Source: Pleomorphomonas sp.
GTDB lineage: Bacteria > Pseudomonadota > Alphaproteobacteria > Rhizobiales > Pleomorphomonadaceae
DNA: 39,416 nt
Assembly: GCA_029976075.1 (NCBI GenBank)
Contig: JARKNW010000083.1
Coordinates: 1-39,416 of the forward strand
Direction of reading: 5' to 3'
The notes under the pieces are model-generated. The model searched no databases. It was not told where the DNA came from and saw only the letters and a list, made by a program, of their open reading frames with translations. The number at the start of each line of letters is the position of its first letter. Position 1 is the stretch's first letter. A program made the position numbers and the translations under genes. Positions 34,564-39,416 of the stretch are shown here, one piece after another.

Positions 34564-34593
34564 GATGCGATCCTCCCGAGATCAACGCCGCTC

Positions 34594-34642
34594 TCGATAA
34601 AGACCGATCCATGCTCCTCAGCCATCGGACTTTATCGATAAA
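34594..34642. promoter_or_regulatory. Inverted TCGATAAAG pair ahead of the sugar-binding protein gene
   Basis: TCGATAAAG (34594-34602) and CTTTATCGA (34630-34638) are exact complements 27 bases apart. The second is part of the perfect palindrome TTTATCGATAAA (34631-34642). They lie 31-79 bases before the binding-protein start, over the likely promoter or leader. A third copy, GTCGATAAAG (35152-35161), lies ahead of the regulator gene. Confidence 0.5.
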
Positions 34643-34795
34643 AAACAGCGACGAAAGACAATTATCCGAAACTCCTTACCGGTGCAAGGCCCGCGACCAC
34701 GAGGCCACCGACCCTTTGGTCGACACCGTTTGGATTCTCCCATTCACCGATAGACCAAGCTGGACGATGGTTTCTTATCGCATTCCATGTAAAAA

Positions 34796-34813
34796 TGAAA
34801 CGAACTTGTTTCA
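34796..34813. promoter_or_regulatory. TGAAAC-N6-GTTTCA inverted repeat
   Basis: TGAAAC and GTTTCA surround GAACTT, a perfect 6-6-6 inverted repeat in the AT-rich gap. On the minus strand it sits right after a -35-like TGGACA (34819-34814), so a bound protein would cover a possible promoter of the transporter operon. The -10 is not clear. Confidence 0.4.
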
Positions 34814-35329
34814 CTGTCCAGACCATCTTCCGTATTTTCCAATTCTCAGAACATTTCATATCGTTTCAATATAAACCAATCGCCGTTAAATCAACGTGTT
34901 AGAACGACATATCGACTTTTGGCCAATGGTACATATAGAACGTTTATTCTCCTGATGGTGTAGTAAGATGAAATAATTTCAAGAAAGCGTCCGGTGCACC
35001 GCCTGCGAAATCTCGAGTATAGCTCTTGAAGGACTGCAATATCGTAGCTGAGCGCCTTTAGAGCATAGGGAACATCCCGCGCCCCCTTCTCATTGAAGAC
35101 AAGTCTTTCCTGTGGCCGGCGGCAAAAGATCAATATCGCTTTATGTTCTTTGTCGATAAAGTGCAGCAGCGGAAGCCACGGGCGGGTTCGACGTTTCAAA
35201 GGTGCGCTGCGAAAATTCTCCAAGCTTCTGCTTGGGCGGCGATCAGACCGCTAGAGGTTGGCTGGCCGTTGGGGTTGCGGCCAGGCGTCGGTCCCCAATC
35301 AGGGAACGTCGCTGGAAACGAGGGTGAAT

Positions 35330-36241
35330 ATGCCGAAGCAGAATACGGTCTTCAAAGATGCCTACAACAGGTGTCTGCGGCTCTTGGTGGTGGGCGAAAG
35401 TTTGCCCTCGGAGCCGGAGCTGTGCAATCTGCTCAACGTTTCGCGCACGACGGTCCGTTCCATTCTTTCTCAAATGGTTGAGGCAGGCCTTATCGAGTGG
35501 AACAAGCGCTCCAAGGCCGTGCAGCGCGCCCCGGGCAAGGCCGATTTCTTTCCCGAACATGAAACAAGCTCGCTATCGGAGGTCATCGAGCGCACTTTCA
35601 TGAAGCGCATCCTGATAGGGGGTGCGGAGCCGGGCATGCAGATCAACGAACTGGAGCTTGCCCGCGAGATCGGCGTCGGTACCACCTCGGTGCGTGAATT
35701 CCTGATCCGCTTCAGCCGTTTCGGCCTCATCGAGAAGCGACCGAACAGTCATTGGATTCTGAAGGGATTCACCCGGCAGTTCGCCGAAGAGCTGATCGAC
35801 GTGCGGGAGATGTTCGAGCTGAAGTCGGCTTCCGCCTTCCTCGATCTGCCGGCGGACAATCCCGCCTGGATCGAGCTTGAAGCATTGCGCCGTGCCCATG
35901 TCGAGGTCCTCGCCGATATCGACAGCCGTTATCTCGAATTTTCCGAGCTGGACGATCGTCTCCACCGGCTGATCCAGCAAGCCTCGGGCAACCGCTTCAT
36001 CGTCGACTTCTACGACATCATCGCCATCGTGTTTCACTATCACTATCAGTGGAACAAGGCGAACGCCCGAGAGCGAAACGGCAAGGCGATCCTCGAGCAT
36101 CTCGACTATATTGAGGCGCTCAAGACGCGCCGGCCGGAAGCCGTGGAGGCTGCCTGCCGGCTCCATCTCTCGTCGGCGCGCCTGTCATTGATGCAGTCGC
36201 TGTCATCGGCCGCGTCCGAGGCGACCAGCACCGCTCAATAG
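35330..36241 (+). CDS. GntR-type regulator with two winged-helix regions and an FCD-like domain
   Basis: A 303-residue transcription factor with an unusual layout. Residues about 8-62 form a GntR winged helix (SLPSEPELCNLLNVSRTTVRSILSQMVEAGLIEW). Residues about 82-145 form a second one (INELELAREIGVGTTSVREFLIRFSRFGLIEKR). The remainder (about 150-290) is a helical FCD-like sensor with possible metal ligands D209/H212, H257 and H279, and an extra FHYHYQW. Ordinary FadR/FCD regulators have a single winged helix of the second type. GAGGG precedes the ATG at 35330, and an upstream in-frame extension is not convincing. It is divergent from the sugar transporter across an AT-rich gap and its end overlaps the FAH gene by seven bases. 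It probably senses a sugar acid and controls this island. Confidence 0.9.
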   Translation: MPKQNTVFKDAYNRCLRLLVVGESLPSEPELCNLLNVSRTTVRSILSQMVEAGLIEWNKRSKAVQRAPGKADFFPEHETSSLSEVIERTFMKRILIGGAEPGMQINELELAREIGVGTTSVREFLIRFSRFGLIEKRPNSHWILKGFTRQFAEELIDVREMFELKSASAFLDLPADNPAWIELEALRRAHVEVLADIDSRYLEFSELDDRLHRLIQQASGNRFIVDFYDIIAIVFHYHYQWNKANARERNGKAILEHLDYIEALKTRRPEAVEAACRLHLSSARLSLMQSLSSAASEATSTAQ

Positions 36242-37077
36242 GCGGAAATTCTCTGGCGCTGTTCACCCAGCCCTTCGACGGACAAGCGCAGAACATCGCC
36301 CGCCTTGAGGAACTCCGGCGGTTTGCGACCCATCCCGACGCCGGGCGGGGTACCGGTGGTGATGACATCGCCTGGGTCCAGCTGGACAAAACGCGAGACA
36401 TAGGACACCAGCGTTCGGACACCAAACACCATGGTCGCCGTGTTGCCGCGCTGCCTGGGAGCGTCGTTGAGGTCGAGCTCCATCGCCAGTTTTTGAACAT
36501 CGGCGATTTCGTCAGGTGTAACCAGCCAGGGACCGAGCGGGCCGAACGTTGGGGCGCTCTTGCCTTTTAGCCACTGCCCTGTGCCTTCCATCTGGAACGC
36601 GCGTTCGGACACGTCGTTGCACAGCACGAAGCCGGCGATGTGTTTGAAGGAATCGGCTTCTTCCACTTGCCAGGCTGTCTCGCCGATGACGATCGCGAGC
36701 TCCACTTCCCAGTCGAGCTTCGTAGCGCCGGGCGGTATCAGAATATCGTCGTTCGGGCCGACAATGCAGTTCGGCGCCTTGCTGAACAGCAGCGGCTCGC
36801 GAGGCACCGTGCCACCTGTTTCGGCTGCATGGTCGGCGTAGTTCATCCCGACGGCGATGAAGTTGCGTGTTCCAGCTACCGGAGCGCCAAGGCGCGTACC
36901 TTCCGGCACCAGCGGCAGGCTCTCGGGATTGATGGCGGCGATGGCGGCGAGCGAGGCTTTTGAAAGCGATTTGCCGGAGAGATCGGCTACGTGAGCCGAA
37001 AGATCGCGGTAGTGACCCGCGGCATCAACGAGACCTGGCTTTTCGGCACCGACAGCGCCGTGGCGGATAAGCTTCAT
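36235..37077 (-). CDS. Fumarylacetoacetate hydrolase family enzyme (probable diketo-deoxy sugar acid hydrolase)
   Basis: A 280-residue hydrolase that cleaves C-C bonds in beta-diketo acids, or acts as a related hydratase or decarboxylase. The FAH core shows metal ligands E124 and E126 in LDWEVELAIVIGE and D155 in VLCNDVSER, the H83 of NYADHAAE, and the terminal TGTPPGVGMGRKPPEFLKAGD. The start MKLIRHGAVGAEKPGLVDAAGHYRDLS resembles enzymes described as 2,4-diketo-3-deoxy-L-fuconate hydrolase and often named ureidoglycolate lyase in error. I chose the ATG at 37077; the upstream extension is not protein-like. It is divergent from the lactonase-like amidohydrolase, which matches that pathway, while the substrate remains inferred. 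Confidence 0.88.
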   Translation of the reverse strand: MKLIRHGAVGAEKPGLVDAAGHYRDLSAHVADLSGKSLSKASLAAIAAINPESLPLVPEGTRLGAPVAGTRNFIAVGMNYADHAAETGGTVPREPLLFSKAPNCIVGPNDDILIPPGATKLDWEVELAIVIGETAWQVEEADSFKHIAGFVLCNDVSERAFQMEGTGQWLKGKSAPTFGPLGPWLVTPDEIADVQKLAMELDLNDAPRQRGNTATMVFGVRTLVSYVSRFVQLDPGDVITTGTPPGVGMGRKPPEFLKAGDVLRLSVEGLGEQRQRISAY

Positions 37078-37096
37078 GAGGACTATCCCGAAAAAC

Positions 37097-37111
37097 AAGC
37101 AATGTTTGCTT
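37097..37111. promoter_or_regulatory. Palindrome between FAH and amidohydrolase genes
   Basis: AAGCAA and TTGCTT flank TGT, a perfect 6-3-6 inverted repeat, 20 bases before the FAH start and about 157 before the amidohydrolase start. The position over the FAH promoter or leader suits an operator. The motif differs from the TCGATAAAG repeats on the transporter side. The rest of the 190-base gap shows nothing further that I can name. Confidence 0.5.
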
Positions 37112-37267
37112 CTAGCGCAGGACAACGGCGCCGGGAAGGCAGCTAACGACTGCTCCTCCCGCGATATTGTGCGATCTTGCAACCTTCGTCGGACTCCTGA
37201 GCCAGTCTTTTTCCTTTACTGTTCCCTCAATGAATGACGGTTGCCCCTTGTTCGCCCGAGGCTTTCG

Positions 37268-38125
37268 ATGAGCGTTCCGACGCGCCTGATCGACACGCAT
37301 CTTCATCTTATCTATCGCGACAGCCTGGCCTACGCCTGGCTTGGCGACGAGCCGAAGCTCGCTGCCCGCGACTGGACCTATGAGCTCTATGCGGCGGAGG
37401 CACACCCGCTCGGTGTAACCGATTGCTTGCATATGGAAGTTGATGTGATCGAGGCCGATGTCTCTCGCGAGACCGAGTTCGTTCGCGCTCTCGCGAGAGA
37501 CCCTGCCCGACACATTCGTGCCGCCATTGCCAACGCCAGGCCGGAGGATGAGGGTTTCGCCGCGCAGGTCGATCGCGCTCTCGCCGATCCCTTTGTTCGT
37601 GGCTTTCGCCGCATCCTTCACGTCGTGCCGGATGATCTATCGAAGACACGAACCTTCCGCGAGAACATCGGCCGCCTAGCCGGTACGGGTCTGACCTTCG
37701 ACGTCTGCGTGCGTTGGGATCAGCTCGGTATCGCCGCCGAACTCGTCGATGCCTGTCCGGATGTCGACTTTGTACTTGATCATTGCGGTGGAGGCTCGGC
37801 GTCACGAACCGATCTTTTCGCGCCCTGGAAAGTCGCTCTGCTCGAGCTCGCCCGCCGCCCGAACGTCGTTGCAAAGGTGTCCGGTGTCATGGGGACGGTG
37901 CGCGATGGCTGGACCCTGAGCGACCTCAAGCCGGTCGTGGAAACGACCATCCAGGCTTTCGGCTGGGATCGCGTGGTCTGGGGAAGCGATTGGCCGTGGT
38001 CGGCGCAACGCGCTTCTCTTTCGGATTGGATCAAAGCGACGCATCACCTTGTCGAAGGGGCGAGCGAAGCCGAGCGGGAGAAGTTGTTCCACCGCAATGC
38101 CAGTCGCGTTTACGGCATCGCTTGA
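37268..38125 (+). CDS. Amidohydrolase-2 family lactonase-like metal hydrolase
   Basis: A 285-residue TIM-barrel hydrolase of the amidohydrolase-2 family. Metal ligands are H11 and H13 in LIDTHLHLIY, the barrel strand VDFVLDHCGGG with H172, and D241 in VVWGSDWPW. Family members include L-fuconolactonase, L-rhamnono-lactonase and aromatic-ring-fission lactonases, so the likely reaction is opening a sugar-acid lactone. I chose the ATG at 37268, with GAGG six bases upstream; a TTG 27 bases earlier is less likely. It is divergent from the FAH gene and 48 bases ahead of the cupin gene, forming the catabolic part of the island. Confidence 0.88.
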   Translation: MSVPTRLIDTHLHLIYRDSLAYAWLGDEPKLAARDWTYELYAAEAHPLGVTDCLHMEVDVIEADVSRETEFVRALARDPARHIRAAIANARPEDEGFAAQVDRALADPFVRGFRRILHVVPDDLSKTRTFRENIGRLAGTGLTFDVCVRWDQLGIAAELVDACPDVDFVLDHCGGGSASRTDLFAPWKVALLELARRPNVVAKVSGVMGTVRDGWTLSDLKPVVETTIQAFGWDRVVWGSDWPWSAQRASLSDWIKATHHLVEGASEAEREKLFHRNASRVYGIA

Positions 38126-38173
38126 TCTGACTGGACGAAATGTCGCGGTTTTCGGCAGAAGGGGAGGTTCGCC

Positions 38174-38536
38174 ATGGATGACGATGCACTTTTCCTCGGC
38201 TTCGATCTCACTGCCGTTGAACCGGAGGATGGCGGTCCCGATCCTGATCTGATCATCAAGGGTAATCCAAGGAGCCGGACATGGCTTGTCGAAGAGCGGG
38301 ACGCTGAAAAGCTATATGCCGGCGTCTGGGAATCGACGCCCGGCGCCTGGCGTGTCGTCTACGACGAGTGGGAGTTCTGCTCCATTCTCTCCGGCGTCTC
38401 CATCGTGCACGAGACAGGCAAGGAGACGCCCCGCGTGCTGAGGACTGGTGACAGCTTCATCTTGCGGCCAGGATTCTCGGGTATCTGGGAAGTGGTTGAG
38501 ACGACGCGCAAGCTCTTCGTGGTCCGCATGCCCTGA
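38174..38536 (+). CDS. Small cupin protein (cupin_3, DUF861 type)
   Basis: A 120-residue single-domain cupin. The barrel strands are visible in WESTPGAWRVVYDEWEFCSILSG and in VLRTGDSFILRPGFSGIWEVVETTRKLFVV. The pattern EWEFCSILSGVSIVHETG and GDSFILRPGFSGIWEV is that of the cupin_3 family (EutQ- and ureidoglycolate-hydrolase-like). The classical His-rich metal triad is incomplete, as in many of this family. GGGGAGG precedes the ATG. It is the second gene of the amidohydrolase unit, so a role in handling the same sugar acid, for example as an isomerase or binding protein, is plausible but unproven. Confidence 0.85.
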   Translation: MDDDALFLGFDLTAVEPEDGGPDPDLIIKGNPRSRTWLVEERDAEKLYAGVWESTPGAWRVVYDEWEFCSILSGVSIVHETGKETPRVLRTGDSFILRPGFSGIWEVVETTRKLFVVRMP

Positions 38537-38639
38537 GGTCGGCCCAATAGGTGAGGGAGGGCGAAGCTTGTTGGTAATGTGAGGTGCCAACAGTAGCCTC
38601 AAGATCGTCGGATCCGAGCTGGCTGGCTGCTTCGCGGGC

Positions 38640-38676
38640 AAAAAATTACGGGCGGCAACATGAAGTCGCCGCCCGC
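38640..38676 (-). terminator. Rho-independent terminator of the cold-shock gene
   Basis: On the minus strand CGGGCGGC (38676-38669) pairs with GCCGCCCG (38657-38650) over 8 bp around an 11-base loop, and TAATTTTTT follows. It starts 24 bases past the cold-shock gene stop. The rest of the 163-base gap to the cupin stop shows no gene. Confidence 0.85.
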
Positions 38677-38699
38677 AACCATGAATTCAAGCGATGTGA

Positions 38700-39416
38700 T
38701 CAGTCGAGAAGGCTGATCTCAACCGCCTCACGCCCCTTCGGGGTTTCGACGATCTTCATGGCGACGCGCTGTCCATCGGTCAGCGGACCCATACCGGCCG
38801 ACTGCAGAACGGAGATATGGACGAACACGTCCTTACCGCCGTCCTCGCCGGCTACGAAGCCGAAGCCCTTCTCCGGGTTGAACCACTTGACGGTGCCGTC
38901 GAGCGGCGTCGCCGAAGAGGTGTCAACCGACCGACGCGGAGGACGCGGTGCACCGAAGCCACCACGATCACCACCGAACCCACCGCGATCGCCACCAAAG
39001 CCGCCACCGCTGGGACGCGGACCACGGTCGCCGAAGCCACCGGGACGCGGACCGCGCGGTGCCTGCGGCGTCGCGGTCGTTTCGTCGACCTCGAGCACCT
39101 TGACGACCTGCTTGCCCTTGGCGCCCTGGGCCACCTGAACCTTCAGTGTAGCACCCGGCGGTACGCTGTCGCGGCCAACCGCCTGCAACTGACCGATATG
39201 CAGGAAGGCGTCGCCCGAACCGTCAGTGAGCGCGGTAAAGCCGAACCCCTTCTCCGGGTTGAACCAGGATACCGTCGCCTCTACCACCGGGCCAGCCGGC
39301 GGGGCGCTGTCATACGGCGAAGGGCCGCCGAAACTGCGCGCCGGCCGCTCCGGACGAATGTCGAACGACGGCATCATGTCGTCATCAAATCCGCCACGCC
39401 GCCGCGGCGGGCGGAA
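38700..39416 (-). CDS. Cold-shock protein with two CSD domains and Gly-rich linker (5' end probably outside window)
   Basis: The visible 238 residues hold two cold-shock domains. The first has SWFNPEKGFGFTAL and DAFLHIGQL, the second VKWFNPEKGFGFVAGEDG and KDVFVHISVL, each with the RNP1 and RNP2 motifs that bind single-stranded RNA or DNA. Between them lies a linker with GGFGGDR repeats, resembling RGG-type RNA-binding tails. The frame is open to the window edge, and the residues before the ATG pair at 39377 (FRPPRRRGGFDDD) have the same charged Gly/Arg style. The real start is therefore probably beyond 39416. The double-CSD layout is typical of alphaproteobacteria. It likely acts as an RNA chaperone. 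A terminator follows. Confidence 0.9.
   Translation of the reverse strand, partial: FRPPRRRGGFDDDMMPSFDIRPERPARSFGGPSPYDSAPPAGPVVEATVSWFNPEKGFGFTALTDGSGDAFLHIGQLQAVGRDSVPPGATLKVQVAQGAKGKQVVKVLEVDETTATPQAPRGPRPGGFGDRGPRPSGGGFGGDRGGFGGDRGGFGAPRPPRRSVDTSSATPLDGTVKWFNPEKGFGFVAGEDGGKDVFVHISVLQSAGMGPLTDGQRVAMKIVETPKGREAVEISLLD

Larger units (their letters stand above)
34564..35329. other. 766-base AT-rich gap between divergent transporter and regulator genes
   Basis: No supported gene is present. G+C falls to about 37% over 34801-34920, against well above 60% in neighbouring genes. The gap holds repeated TCGATAAAG-type motifs, TGAAAC-N6-GTTTCA and scattered GAAAC elements, so it looks like a large regulatory region. 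A minus-strand frame of 110 codons (34891-35223) is open but has no recognisable domain or ribosome site. A decayed gene or a recently acquired segment could also explain the composition. Confidence 0.6.

Noticed and set aside
34891..35223. Minus-strand frame of 110 codons in the AT-rich gap
   Set aside because: No ribosome site, no recognisable domain and no neighbour to support it; listed only as a possible remnant.
38940..39010. Repeated 21-base units resembling a tandem or CRISPR-like repeat
   Set aside because: They encode the GGFGGDR linker of the cold-shock protein, with no spacers and no cas genes.

Overview
The window reads as a piece of chromosome from a GC-rich alphaproteobacterium, most likely of the Hyphomicrobiales (rhizobial order). 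Pointers to this are the order phoR-pstS-pstC-pstA-pstB-phoU-phoB, the long N-terminal extensions of PstC and PstA, the cluster of a Tim44-like gene, fxsA and secB beside mltA and an smr gene, and the double cold-shock-domain protein. This placement is inferred from gene content and protein style only. About 30 genes are visible; no rRNA, tRNA, CRISPR array, insertion sequence or phage gene was found.

Positions 1-9.6k form a phosphate block. On the minus strand phoR is followed by pstS, pstC, pstA, pstB, phoU and phoB, then by the N-terminal part of coaBC, which is cut by the window edge. A tandem array of PHO half-sites precedes pstS and a perfect hairpin separates pstS from pstC. Divergent from phoR lies a polyphosphate kinase 2 gene, so phosphate sensing, uptake and polyphosphate metabolism are adjacent.

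Positions 9.7-24.7k are mostly housekeeping: a glutamine-synthetase-like ligase, an alpha/beta-hydrolase lipoprotein, the xre/smr/mltA/Tim44-like operon divergent from fxsA and secB, a nitrilase-family hydrolase divergent from a FAD amine/amino-acid oxidase, then hemW-rdgB-rph and two RNA methyltransferases. A small GNAT plus XRE-cupin regulator operon follows, with a palindrome just ahead of the regulator.

Positions 24.7-30.8k hold an MHS-type MFS symporter, a 421-base gap, comM (YifB) and an orphan hybrid histidine kinase. The kinase ends in a 19-bp-stem bidirectional terminator.

Positions 30.8-38.5k form an accessory catabolic island. It carries a three-gene sugar ABC transporter (binding protein, double ATPase, permease), an unusually AT-rich 766-base gap with repeated TCGATAAAG motifs, a GntR/FCD-like regulator with two winged-helix regions, a FAH-family hydrolase, an amidohydrolase-2 lactonase-like enzyme and a cupin. 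The gene set fits import of a sugar or sugar acid and its non-phosphorylative, lactone-based breakdown (for example a deoxy sugar such as fucose or rhamnose). The dehydrogenases and dehydratase of such a route are not in the window, so the substrate stays open. The window ends in a cold-shock protein gene whose 5' end appears to lie outside. The double-winged-helix regulator and its candidate operators are the most unusual part.
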